Positions 49,656 through 61,133 of a DNA stretch of 64,000 nt are shown piece by piece. The notes under the pieces were generated by a model. That model searched no databases and was not told the DNA's origin. It saw nothing but the letters and a program-made list of their open reading frames with translations. This DNA is from Hypericum androsaemum (Eukaryota; Streptophyta; Magnoliopsida; Malpighiales; Hypericaceae): the NCBI GenBank assembly GCA_963995505.1, contig OZ023182.1:11586707-11650706 (forward strand), read 5' to 3'. The position numbers were made by a program, and so were the translations under genes. The first letter of the stretch is position 1. Every line of letters begins with the position of its first letter.

Positions 49656-52219
49656 TCAGAGGAGTTTGTCTAAGAGTGGAGATCGGATATATGAGTTTAA
49701 CTTTTCCCTCGTTTTTAAAATGGTTTCCTCTGTTCTTCCGAGCTTTGCTTCTGCAGCCTTCAGTTCTTGATTTACCAATATCAACTTCTGCTCGAATTCT
49801 TGTTGTTCCCTCTTCTTTGTCTTGACAGCTTTACTGTTTACAATCTTTTCTTCTTTCAGAACAGGAGCCTGTTGAAGAAGCTGATATGCCTCCAGAATAT
49901 CTTGCAACCTTTCCAGTAACCAACCAATCTTCAAGCCGGCTCGTTCGAAGTCGCGGACACGATCAACGACCCTTTGAAGCTCACTCAGAATAAGCCCCTT
50001 AAACGTCTTCGCGTCAAATGACTGGATAATCTCACAGACTTCATCCAGAACTAAAGATCGGCTCTCTGGTGCTACCATCACAAACATGGCAGCTATGTCC
50101 CCATACTTGTGAAATATGCGATCAAGAATCGTCTTTGATGATGGCTTCACTTGATATTTTCCAACTGTGACCAAATCAGGGGATTTGACATCCACACCAG
50201 TATCTTTCTCAACCGGCATATCCACCATCTCTGTCAAGCCCATACTGGAATGAGAGCATATCAATTCAGAAGAATTATCATTCTGTAGGAAAGCAGCCGA
50301 GATACGTGCTGGTTCTGCACCTCCAGTAACCGGCTTCTGGCGCTTAGCTTCTCTGAGATTCTCTTTATCATCGACTTCGGCACAAACTCTTCTTGTACTA
50401 CTCCAGAATTTAACAGATGGTGGCGGAGAAAAAAATGGCCACCTAGCACGAAACTGTGGCACAGATCATAATTCATGAGAAAGATTGTAAAAAATAATAA
50501 TTTACTAGCACATGCCCTGTCCAAGTTTTGACTATCCCAAGAATGTATTAAATTGGTGCATCTTCGGTCTGAATAGTGTGAACAGATGAAGCATGCACCT
50601 TTTCATCTTATTCAGGAAGGATATATAAAACTAGCTCACAATTATTGATTGATACATGTATTGCGAACTATGTAACGAAATAATAAAATTGTAACGCGAG
50701 TAAAAAAATTAATTTCAACAGGAGGCCAAAGAATCCTAATTTCACAAAGTGCTGCAATGTGGACACCAAATATAGTGGCTCATCACTCTCCTCTCTTTTA
50801 TCATTTCCATATGGTATGTTGAATCACTCTTCAACATGCACTCACATATCAAAAGTAATATACCCTACCCGTGACCCGTCTCGCCCGAACCACTGTTTAT
50901 ACACCTAAAAACACTGATTAAACTCTAAACCATAATTTTAAAAAGTAAAAGAGAGAATTTTTTAAGTCATCCTTCAGCTCACAAATAAACCTCTGGAAAT
51001 CCTGAGCCAAGAGCCAGTCGTTTCTGTTCTTAGAAAAAACCAACTTTTTTAGGGAGGAAAAAAAGCAAGGGTTTCAAAAATCAACCAGAAAGTATATGGC
51101 AAGAAAGAGAGAGAGAGATATCTCCTTTTGAAAAGTGCATACCTCCGGGTCATCAACGGGGAGACTATGAGCAGCAGGACTGATAGAAGACTGGTCTTTG
51201 AGCTTGGATCCTTTTGTTGCCCTACGCTCCTGCATTTTCTCCCAAGAACCAATTAAATTTGTGCATCATCAGTCTGAATAGTGCGAACATATGAAGCATG
51301 CACCTTCATTTTATCCAGGAAGGAGAGATAAAAAAACGCTCATAGTTATTGGTTGATACACGTATTGGGAACTAATGGCATTGTATCTCAAGTAAAGAAA
51401 CCAATTTCAATGGTTGGTCAGTGCAAGTGACTTGTTAAGTGGACATCTGCAATACCATGGGCAGTAGTGAAGGTAATCTTCTTGTTCATACATCCTCTAC
51501 TTCCTAGATCCTGCTCTAGCCAACCTCCCATACTTGCATCTTGTTGCCCAGGATCAGACCAAAGAAGATGACCAAGAATAGATCGAAAACCAGAAATAGA
51601 AACTCACATAGCACTGCACTTTGTGAAAGGGTAAACGTCGCCACACTGAAAAACTCGTCTCCGAAACTCAAATGACCACCTCCACTCAACAGTATTTTCC
51701 CCATGAATTAAAAAAAAAACATTTTCATCATGTAGGTAAAACCCAAGCAAAAAAATCTCCATTCTCCGAGAAACAAGTCCCCAGTACACAGCGACAACGC
51801 GAGCGGCATCCATTTCAGGAGGCCAAAGAAACCTAATTTCACAACGAACTGCAACGTGGACCCTCTTTATACACCTAAGAAAACACTGATTGAACCCTAA
51901 ACCCTAATTTAAAAAGAAAAGTAAAAAATAAAACTTTCTGTGTCCTCGTTCAGCTCAAAAATATACCTCTGAAAACCCTGAGCAAAGAACCAACCTTTTC
52001 TGTTCTTTAAAATAACCAACTTTTCTAGGAAAAAAAAAACAAGGGTTTCAAAAATGAACGGAGAGAGAGATTATCTTCCTTTCGGAAAGCGTATACCTCC
52101 GAGTCATCGACGGGGAGACCACGGGCAGCGGGACTGGTAAACGACTGGACGTCGAGCTTGGATGCTGTCGTCTCCCTCCGCTCCTGCATCGTCTCCCCAC
52201 TCATCCCCTTTTCTGACAT
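49656..52219 (-). CDS. PEARLI4-domain protein (phospholipase-like family), alternative first exons
   Basis: The main exon is 50453-49656 (266 codons with stop; acceptor CCACAG). It contains the PEARLI4 domain: KTILDRIFHKYGDIAAMFVM, RSLVLDEVCEIIQSF, LSELQRVVDRVRDFE and GLKIGWLLERLQDI, then a coiled-coil Lys/Glu-rich tail (KKREQQEFEQKL). The first exon is 52219-52097 (MSEKGMSGETMQERRE... to PVDDSE, donor GTATAC), which joins in frame to FRARWPFF. A second, similar first exon lies at 51235-51143 (MQERRATKGSKLK... to PVDDPE, donor GTATGC) and would also join in frame. The family is annotated phospholipase-like from Arabidopsis PEARLI 4, but I know of no demonstrated catalytic activity and see no lipase motif. 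The biochemical role is unknown. Confidence 0.75.
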
Positions 52220-52220
52220 T
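50540..52220 (-). repeat. Tandem duplication of the PEARLI4 first exon and upstream region
   Basis: Blocks in the interval 50540-51240 reappear in the same order at 51250-52205 (first-exon spacing about 960 bases). They include leader sequence with TAGTGTGAACAGATGAAGC, TTTATACACCTAA, and the exon itself. Divergence is moderate, so the duplication is not recent. Confidence 0.7.
51143..51235 (-). CDS. Duplicated alternative first exon of the PEARLI4 gene
   Basis: 31 codons, homologous to 52190-52097 of the distal first exon, both ending PVDD.E and a GTAT donor. Flanks are also duplicated (CAAGGGTTTCAAAAAT at 51068 and 52041; GCGAACATATGAAGCATGCACC near 51282 with GTGAACAGATGAAGCATGCACC near 50578). 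It may serve as a proximal alternative start, or be skipped. Confidence 0.6.
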
Positions 52221-52560
52221 CCAATTTCTCTCTCTCTCTCTACTTTTTCGTTGGGGAGCGGGTAACTAATATTTTTTTGAGAAACAGGGAGGGAAATACC
52301 AATCAACGGGCATTAATTTCCTCTCTCTCACTTAATGGCCCGATGGGCCTTATTTTCCTTTTTACTTGAAGGGCTCAATGGGCCTCTTTTTTCTTATTTC
52401 TCCCATTTTCGTGAGTTTTTTTTTTAATTTTTTGAGTTTTAAATAATTAAGAGTATAATGTGTTTATAGCCAATTTGTGTAGGAGATGGAATTATATTTT
52501 TATTAGTCATAGTGACCAGGATAACTTAATATATATGAGTGATTATAAAAGGACAAAAAA

Positions 52561-53403
52561 ATAGATTAGTAACTATGGACCAAAATTTATAAAAGATGAG
52601 TGACCATGGGTATTTTTTACCCACATTTGGCTAAACCTTCTTGTTGGAATTTTTTTTGGAATAATGAGTATCATGCATTCTTGTTATTCCTTCAACGCCA
52701 AAGGGCATATAGCCTAACGGCAGAAGGAGTGTACAATTTCAAGGAGATCCAAGGTACAAACCTTGGCATATATAATAATGGTGTAATATTTTCTTTTCAA
52801 AAAAAAATGTTATTCATTCAACATAAATTACATTGGGATAGCGGTAGAGATGTCCTCCAATATCAACAGCATGCACCCCTTAGGAGGGGAGTCTAAGCAT
52901 GAAAACCCCTCAAGTAATCCAAAAAATAGATTAGTGACCATGGACTAAAATTTATAAAATATGAGTGACCATGGACATTTTTTACCTTACCTTTGGCTAA
53001 ACCTTCTTGTTGGAATTTTTTTTTGGAATGATGAGTGTCATACATTCATATTATTCTTCAACAAAAATTACATTGGGATAGCGGTAGAGGCGTCCTTCCG
53101 TAGCAACGGGATACACCCCTCTGAAAGGGAGTCTAAAGTATCAAACTTTCTCGAGAAATTAAAAAATAGTTTCGTGCCCATTGACTAAAATTTATAAAAG
53201 ATGAGTGACCATGAGTATTATTACTCTACCTTTGGCTAAACCTTCTAGTTGGAAGTTTTGTTTTGGAATAGTGAGTGTCATGCATTCATGTTATTCCTTC
53301 AACAGAAATTACATTAGGATAACGATAGAAGTGTCCTCCCATAGCAACGAGATGCACGCCTCCAGAGGGAAATCTAAAGTATGAAAACACCTTAGGAAAT
53401 CAA
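52561..53403 (+). repeat. 239-bp tandem repeat, three units, one with a SINE
   Basis: The block ATAGATTAGT.A.C.ATGGAC.AAAATTTATAAAA.ATGAGTGACCATG begins at about 52561, 52926 and 53165. The second spacing is 239; the first is 365, which is 239 plus the 126 bases of SINE and duplicated target. Each unit also has TTTGGCTAAACCTTCT.GTTGGAA and TAGCGGTAGA. A related single piece occurs at 19590-19690. Confidence 0.85.
52697..52807 (+). mobile_element. Au-like tRNA-derived SINE with empty paralogous sites
   Basis: The 111-bp insertion has an A-box-like TAGCCTAACGGCAGAAGG, a B-box-like CAAGGTACAAACCTTGG, and a 3' end TAATGGTGTAATATTTTC with A-run, as in plant Au SINEs. Flanks are TGTTATTCCTTCAAC (52682-52696) and TGTTATTCATTCAAC (52808-52822). 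The two other 239-bp units at about 53050 and 53290 show the same site unoccupied. Confidence 0.82.
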
Positions 53404-54144
53404 AAAAAAACTTTGCAAGCTAGTCTGTTACCAAGTTACAATCACGGAGACAATGGTGAACCTCTATTTGTCAAAAACTGACTAGGTCTTGAATATTAGT
53501 CACAAGGATATCATTGAGCCTGTAGCAATTCCAGGTCTTATATTCCCTAGGATTTATAGAGGAAATTGTAACATACGTGAAATTGTAATAGTTTCAGGTT
53601 AGAGTGATCAATCTATAATTGATCACAATATAAATAGCAAATACATAGATACTCTTGAACCATTTTGACATTTTGATAATCAAATCTAAAACACGGTTGT
53701 TTCCTTCTCTTTTTCCCCCTTTCTCTTTTTTTTTCTTCCATGTTCTAATTCTTGATTCTTGGAAACCCTAGCAATACATGGAAGTAGAATGGATCCAGAG
53801 TTTCTATCTATTTGCTATTTATATCATGATTAATTATAGATTGATCACTCTAACTTGTAACTATTACAATTACAACTCCTCCATTCAAGAGAATCCTATC
53901 CTCAAGGTTCAGCGAAAGATAAAATCTGAAAACAAGACTCGAAGCTTAATCAATCCCCTTAACTTGTACCCTCCAGAATAAAATTGCACCAAAAACTAAG
54001 ATCCGACTTACATGCAATATTTTGGCAACATGACCAACACCATCCTTAGGAATACAATTGATAGAAACAACCCTTGGAACAGATTTGCAGTAGCATAAAA
54101 TTTGACACAGTCAACCGAAGCCAACATAAATAAAGTTGGTAGAA
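53404..54144. other. LTR-element debris with a local inverted repeat
   Basis: TTGTAATAGTTTCAGGTTAGAGTGATC.. (53583-53655) is inverted at 53800-53875, a stem of about 75 bases. The pyrimidine-rich stretch to GATTCTTGGAAACC (53700-53768) matches, in reverse orientation, the LTR-like sequence at 58730-58850. No coding sequence is recognised. Confidence 0.5.
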
Positions 54145-56833
54145 GCAAGCTAGTTAATCAAAAGCAATCTAGTTCAATGGAACAAACACCACTTTGGAAA
54201 CCTTAATGAAATAGTGAAACAGGCAGAAGAAAAATTGACTCATTGGAGAAAAAGGAAGAAGTTGCCCAGCTTTCAGAGAAGGAAGTGAAGTCTAAAAGAG
54301 ACTGGGAAGGGAAGCTAGTGGTGGCACAGAAGCGTCTTGACTCACTTTGGAAACAAAAATCAAGAACTTGCTGGGGTAAAGAGGGAGATAGGAATACAAA
54401 TTTTTTCCACACCACTGCTACTTTACGGCTCAACCAGAACAATATAGGTTGCATTAATGTGGATGGGAGGAAGGTACATACTCCTAAACAAATTAAAGAA
54501 GCAATTTTCAACAACTTTATTAATCAGTTCAAGAAGGAAGAAGGTCCAAAGCTGTCTATTCAGACCAGATTATTTAAAAAACTGAGTCCAAACTCTCGGG
54601 TTTTCTTTCATTTAACTCCGTCAAGGGAAGAAATCAAAGACTCGATGTGGAGTTGCAACAGAGACAAGGCTCCCGGTCCGGACGGATTAAATTTTAGGTT
54701 CTTCAAGTGTGTGTGTGAGGTAATCAAAGAGGATCTCTTGAAGTTCGTGGAGGATTTCTTTGAACCTGGGCATCTTCATCAAATGGCCACCGCTTCTTTC
54801 ATCGCGCTTATTTCAAAGGAGACAAAAACTTTACATATTACAAAATTTAGATCAATAAGCCTAATGTGCAGCTTGTACAAAGTCATCACAAAATTAATGG
54901 CTAATAAACTCAAGAGTGTCATTCATGAGGTTGTGAGCTCTGAACAACCTGCTTTCATCCCGGGTAGATCTATCGTGGAAAGCTCTATAGTGGCAAATGA
55001 AGTGATCAGTTATATCAAAAGGCAAAAAAGGGAGGCAATGCTCTTCAAATTCAAATTCAGTAAAGCGTTTGACTGCATAAGTTTGGATTGTGTGGAGGAG
55101 GTTTTAAAGGCAATGCAGTTTGGAGATGTTTGGAGGTGCAGAATTATGACAAATGTAAGTTTATTACAATATGCCGAAGACACGGTGTTATTTTCTGACA
55201 AATGTAGGGAGAGCATCACGAACATCAAGCGCATCCTCACCAGTAGAAGGACCTCACGGCTTTGGAGCTAGGCTGCAGAGTGGAGAACCTGTATGTTCGT
55301 TATCTCAGACTTCCCCTGGGGGCCAACATGAAGCGAGCGTCTTCTTGGTCAGCTGTCATCGATATTCTAGACCACCGCCTGGCATCGTGGAAATGGAGCC
55401 TTCTCTCCCAAGGGGGTAGGCTCACCATCGCTAAATTGGTCCTCGGCAGCCTACCTTCCTGCTTCCTCTCTATCTTCAAGGTTCTAAAAGGGGTTTATAA
55501 GGTCGTGGAGAGGAAAATAAGACACTTTCTCATGTCAGGCTGCTCTGACAAGACCAAAAAATCTCTAGTTAAATGGAACTCTCTGACTTTGCTGCGTGAT
55601 ATGGGAGATATTGGAATTGAAAAAAATCCACAATTAACAACCAAACTCTTCTTCTAAAGTAGATATGGTTGTTCATGAACAATAAGAACTCACAGTGGGT
55701 AAGTACAATTAGCGGAATTCATGTTTTTACTCCATCTGCTTATGTCTCGTTCCCAATGCAATATGGGAATGACACTTGGGGAGGAATCTATAATGTGGTT
55801 TTGGAAGCACCCACTACTACCTCTATTTTTAACGCAGGTATAAAACTGAGCGTAGGTACATACTAGGAATTTTTCTTCTGCAGTGATGCTTGGGCAGGGA
55901 GCTCACTCATCAAAGACGTATTCCCTCACTTATTCTATCTCTCTCCAAATAAAGAGGCAAGAGTTTCCAAATGTGGTCATTGGTATGGCTCAATTTGGGT
56001 TTAGGACCTCTCTTGGAGTAGGCCTATAGGCGCGTGGGAGGAGGAGCAGGAAGCTTATCTTCTGGTTTTTCTACTTCGTATGAATATTAAGCAAAATACT
56101 GGAGACAAGCTTATATGGGAGACTTATAGTTTTCGTACACAACTCGAGCTATATCTAGAGCCTGTTATGAGATTGCTTACCCCTCTAACTCCTTTCCCCT
56201 GGAGCTAAGCTCAACTTGGACTGAGAAGATTTCTCTGAAGGTCGAATATTTCCTGTGGTTATATTTGCTAGTGAAAATCCGAATAATAGACAATCTTATT
56301 ATATGCGGGAGTTCGGATGCTTGGGATTGCCTTTATCCCATGTGTGGGATAGAGGAAAGGTCTGGGCCACATCTCCTCTTCCACTAGACTTTTGCTCATC
56401 GTGTTTTATAGCACTTTACCAAACTAATCGGTGTCTGCTAGTATTCCCCAAGCTAGCCAGCTGCTATTTTGGCTAGTTGGAAGGGCCTGGTGCGTGGGCT
56501 TTTAATGAAGAATATCTTTTTTGCATGTTTTGGAACAATAACTTGGAGCTTATGGTATGATCGGAACAAGGTCATTTTTGATGGAAAATAGCCGGATGTT
56601 AATATGGTGATTAACAGAGCACTCTTACAGGCGCGAGAATGACTTATTCGATCTAAACAGACAAGATTTACTTTTTTACTTGGATTCTTTAAAGTCAAAC
56701 TAATGCTCTTCATGGCATCTATTCAGATTCATTTGCATCTTTTGGGGGCTTTTAGGGTAGCTTTGTACTAGTGGCACTGGTAGTTTAATATTACTGTTGT
56801 AAATATTTTCTTACCTTTTTAATAAAATAAAAA
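54145..56833 (+). mobile_element. 5'-truncated LINE (L1-type) with decayed RT
   Basis: It starts inside ORF2 (LVQWNKHHFGNLNEIV) and has no endonuclease. The RT part (54243-55271) contains NTNFFHTTATLR, NRDKAPGPDGLNFRFFK, FIALISKE, EQPAFIPGRSI and FKFSKAFDCISLD (first catalytic Asp). The FADD/YADD box is altered to QYAEDTVLF, and part of the palm before it is deleted (MQFGDVWRCR joins directly to TNVSLLQ). After a frameshift, 55262-55657 has LRLPLGANMKRASSW and LASWKWSLLSQGGRLTIAK, the LINE thumb/zf-RVT region; more decayed 3' sequence follows. It ends in an A/T-rich tail (TTTTTAATAAAATAAAAAAG). It is inactive. Confidence 0.83.
54243..55657 (+). pseudogene. LINE reverse transcriptase remnant
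   Basis: Two frames, 54243-55271 and 55262-55657, cover the fingers, palm and thumb of an L1-type RT. The second Asp of the catalytic pair is Glu (AEDT), and a palm segment is missing, so it cannot be catalytic. Confidence 0.82.
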
Positions 56834-58863
56834 AGATTCTAAAGGTCATCCTTTCTTCGTTGTGTCCATAGGAACATAGATAACACCATACAAGAAGGAA
56901 CCAAAATTGGCACTCATCATTTGCAATGAATGGGAGAACACAATATCTCTATTTGCATTATCAAAAGCATCTCCACTTGATCCAGAATTGTCCTTTGCTA
57001 CATGCATATCATCAAGATTTTCCTTTGAGCTATTCTGGTCAGATAAAGGTCATGTTCAAGCAACAAAAACTCTAATCGAAGTAGTATCTGTTGGCTTAAC
57101 TCCAATCACAATCTTATTGAATAACTGCAAACGATCCATGTTATACCTAGACCTTTGATTCTGCAGCAGAAAAGCAAGTGGTGAACCTGGTTGCTGCAAA
57201 ATTGCAGTCGACGGTGATCGTGCATAGAATTTCAGCCTGCATAACATTGCAAACTTGCATTTCTTTCGATAGATGCTTTAAGAACACTGAGAACTTGATG
57301 CAAGAGTTGTCAAAAACTAGTTCTTTCGTCTCCCTAACTCAGGTTCAACTATTTCATTCTCGGTCCCTTTCTTCGATCGCCACCTAGGCTAAATTTGCCA
57401 AAGGCACTACTAAAATTTTTGTTGGACACACATGAATATCACTTTAGAAGCAACCATCTTCATCACTCTATTTTGCTAGACATCAAATTGAGTCATAACA
57501 AAAACACCATCTCCATCACTCTTTTTTGAATACAGAACACCCTCTGTTTTCTTAGTAATACTTTCTGATGAACCAATACTTCTTAATTCTGCATCTGCCA
57601 AAACATATTCAACCTGATCATCAAGACCAACAAACTTAAGCGTTCGTGGACCATAGCCAATATCTGCACCAATGGCCTCCTTGCAAACTAAAGAACCCTG
57701 CACATTTTCAGAATCCTCCAACTCAATGTGAGCATGTCTAGCTTCCTTGTTACTCATTTCAGCACTGAAAATAGAGGGCTGAGAAGGTTGCTTGTCATCC
57801 AGACTTGATATCTAATCAAAGCTAAACTCGTCCTTGTGATATTTCCCTTGCACAACACCAATTCTATAAGATTCTACGATAACATCTTTATAATGTGCTC
57901 CATCCATCATCATCAACAACACCACGAACACCATCATGAAAGCACGTGCGTACTCCCTCAACTATAACCAAGTTTTCTTCATGGATATCATCAAGACTTT
58001 CTTAAAATTCATTACCCATATAACCATTTTGGCAATATGACTTTTTCTCCTACAAGCTATAATAAAGTCTATCACTCCTCTCAATAAAAACATCACCCAT
58101 GTTGCCAACACTTAAGATAACACATAAGAAAAGTTTGTAATATTGGGTTCAGTAAGTGGAGGACCTGATCCACTATTCTCCAACGATTCATTCTCAAAAT
58201 GCGTACGCAACACCTCGATAAATTCATCCCAATCAGCCTCCTCGCTGCCCAAACTCCATGACATACCACTGTCTCGCTTTTCCAATCAACAAATCTACCA
58301 CTAGACTATTTTTGTAAACCTCCAAAGATTGGTTAATCTCACAGTATTTCTCAGAAATCTCAATGCAATCTTCTAGGTTAACATCCGAAAAAGAAAGGAG
58401 ACTAGAAAAATGCATTCGAGACATGAAAGTGTTTACCTTATTCTTATGAATTTTCGAAACTCACTTATTCAATAACTCGTCCAAGTATTGGCTTCAGTGA
58501 GGCTCAGCTCCATCCCTTCAACCCAAGAAGTCTTGTATATCTCTGGCATTGTCACCTTTCTGAAGCCCTCTGAAATCAGTCAAATTGCTTCCTTCACATG
58601 TCAGGTTCTTCTCTACGACTCGACCTATTTGCCTTAACAACCTCTTGAAGATTCAGATGAGACAACTCCATACTCTTCAATATTAATAGCCAAGAATACA
58701 AGAATTTATGGCTATGATACCACGTAATGACCCACCAAGGTTTCCAAGAGTCAAGAATTAGAAGAGGGAAAGAAGATAGAAGAGAAAGGGGAAAAAGGAG
58801 AAGATCACTCTAACTTGCAACTATTACAATATTGCGTAACATGTATGTTACAGAAATCTAGGA
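56834..58863 (-). mobile_element. Old LTR-type element remnant, cut by the copia insertion
   Basis: On the minus strand, TGGTATCATAGCC (about 58710-58722) resembles an initiator-Met primer site and is preceded (58724-58863) by LTR-like sequence with a pyrimidine-rich stretch. The interior has short open frames on the minus strand (58424-58233 with SRMHFSSLLSFSDVNLEDC, 57757-57476 with GYGPRTLKFVGLDDQVEYV) that I cannot assign. No RT or integrase is seen. The LTR is cut at 58864 by the start of the copia element. Confidence 0.5.
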
Positions 58864-59097
58864 TGTTGGAATAAATTTTCATTAATGCATCTCACACCCC
58901 TTTGTCCGAAAAGTCACGAACTTTTTAGAAAATTGGGGTGTATGAAGGGCACATCCGAAGAGTCACAAACTCTTTGAAAAACTCTACAAGGATGAAGAGG
59001 TACATGGAGGGTACATCTAAAGAGTCACGAACTTTTTGGATCACATCATGCCCCTTCAGAAATGTATGTGACTTTTCAGGTTCCAACCCTCCATCGC

Positions 59098-59106
59098 CTA
59101 TAAATA
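59098..59106 (+). promoter_or_regulatory. TATA box in the copia 5' LTR
   Basis: CTATAAATAGGCC, the LTR core promoter. Upstream lie three copies of a GAGTCAC.AACT.TTTG motif (58912, 58958 and 59021) that may be enhancer repeats. Confidence 0.65.
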
Positions 59107-59431
59107 GGCCTGCCCCCCTCATTTGCAAATCACCCCGAACACTTATTGCATAAGCATTCATTAGCAATAGTCGTTCTACTCTCTCCCTCTCTAAGAAAGT
59201 TTCAAGTATCTAAGGTTCGCCCGAAGCTTCGAGATTCGTTGTGCTACGATCTTGGAAGCAGCAAAGTCATTGTATCTTGGGGACGATTACCGCAGCCCGT
59301 GAGCACTGAATACGGGGCAATCTCGTCTTACAGAGAAAAAGTCTAACTCTTGGCTCAACTTTATAAGATCCTAATCAAATACACCACCTCCGACAAACAA
59401 CAATCGTAAGACGAGATCTGTGTACTTGAAG

Positions 59432-60300
59432 ATGGCATCAACAAGCTCAGCACTAGTGCCAGCGGTCCTGGGAACTGTCCACGCCAAAAAGTTGGCCAAG
59501 TTCAATGGTACTGAGTTCAAAAGATGGCAACAGAAGATGCTGTTCTACCTGACGATGCTCAACCTGGTCCGAATCTCGAAGGAAGAGGCTCCGAAGGTGG
59601 CGGAAAATGAGGCTGATCCATAGAAGATCAACGCCCTCGATGCATGGAGTCACAGCGACTTCTTATGTCGTAACTATGTCCTGAATAGCTTAGACGATGC
59701 CCTCTACAATGTCCATGCAGGTACCATGACTGCGAAAGAATTGTGGGACTCCCTGGAGAAGAAGTACAAAATGGAGGATACCGGGATGAAGAAATTTATC
59801 GTCGAAAGGTTCCTTGACTTCCAGATGGTGGACTCCAAGATGGTCATAGACCAAGTCCAAGAGCTGCAGCTGATTCTACACGAGATTCACACCGAAGGCA
59901 TGCAACTCAGCAAATCCTTCCAGGTGGCTGCTCTGATCGAGAAGCTACCACCTCTGTGAAAGGACTTCAAGAACTACCTCAAGCATAAGAGGAAGGACAT
60001 GGGGCTGGAAGACCTGATCGTGAGACTAAAAATCGAGGAAGATAACCGAAAGTCTGAAGTCAAGACCGGCAGGACCAACTCCGAGGCTAAGGTACACCTC
60101 GCCAAAGGTGGTGCCAGCAAGAAGAGGAAAAAGCCCACGAATAAGCAGGAGAAGCAAGAGCCAAAGCAAAAGAAGGCTAAGAATATCAAGGACAATTGCT
60201 ACAACTGCGGTAAGCCTGGTCACATGGCAAGAGATTATCGCCTGCCAAAGAGGGACGATCATGAGAAGGCAAATCTGGCCGAAGACCTGTCTGAGCTAGA
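59432..60300 (+). pseudogene. gag of the copia element
   Basis: It starts MASTSSALVPAVLG and carries KLAKFNGTEFKRWQQKMLFY, LWDSLEKKYKMEDTG and VQELQLILHEIHTEGM (UBN2-type copia gag). Two in-frame stops: TAG at 59621-59623 and TGA at 59957-59959, where the family has Trp (PPLWKDF-type). The zinc knuckle is [14 protein letters not shown], with Tyr where the fourth ligand Cys belongs, so even without the stops the knuckle would be defective. Confidence 0.87.
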
Positions 60301-61133
60301 CTTATCTGCCGTGGTGTTTGAAGCCAATCTGGTGGATAACCCAAGAGAGTGGTTCATTGACACAGGGGCAACCCGACACATCTGCTCAGACAAGGAGATA
60401 TTCTCGATCTATATCGCGATCAATAGCCGGAAGTTGTTTATGGATAACTCCGCAACTTCTCTCGTAGTCAGACTAGGCCAGGTGGTGCTGAAGCTGACCT
60501 CTGGAAAAGAGTTGACCCTCAAGGATGTGTTGCATGTCCCAGACATTTGTAAGAATTTAGTATCCGGCTCACTGTTAAGCAAAGCTGGGATGAAGCTAGT
60601 ATTTGAGGCTGATAAGTTTGTTCTAACCAAGGCCGGTGCCTTTGTAGGAAAGGGTTACCTCGAGAGGGGGCTCTTCAAGATGAATGCAATAACTATCAAA
60701 CGCACCTTTAATGGCCCTAATAAAGTTGTTAATTCTTCTTATTTGGCTGAGTGTTCTAACTTATGGCATGATAGATTAGGACACGTAAATTTGAGCTCAC
60801 AAAGAAAGTTAGTAAGTTTAAATTTATTGCCTAAAATAGAGGTTGACCCGAACAATAAATGTGAAGTATGCGTAGAGACAAAAATGACCAAAGTACCTTT
60901 CCATTCAGTGGAAAGGAGTACTACACCTTTAGAGTTAATTCATACCGACATATGCGATATGAAACAAGTGCAAACTAGAGGTGGAAAAAAGTATTTCATC
61001 ACATTTATTGACGATTGCACGAGGTACTGTTACGTACACCTCTTGAAAGGAAAATACGAAGCTCTAGAAGCTTTCAAGAGTTATAAGAATGAGGTTAAAA
61101 ATTAACTTAGCACTAAAATCAAAATGATTCGAA
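60301..61133 (+). pseudogene. Protease and integrase N-terminus of the copia element
   Basis: The protease site is [14 protein letters not shown] (DTG intact, about 60355). The integrase zinc finger is [15 protein letters not shown]...CEVCVETKM (HHCC), and the first catalytic Asp is in [24 protein letters not shown] follows. A stop (TAA) at 61103-61105 after NEVKN and a one-base shift near 61140 separate this from the next frame. Confidence 0.87.
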
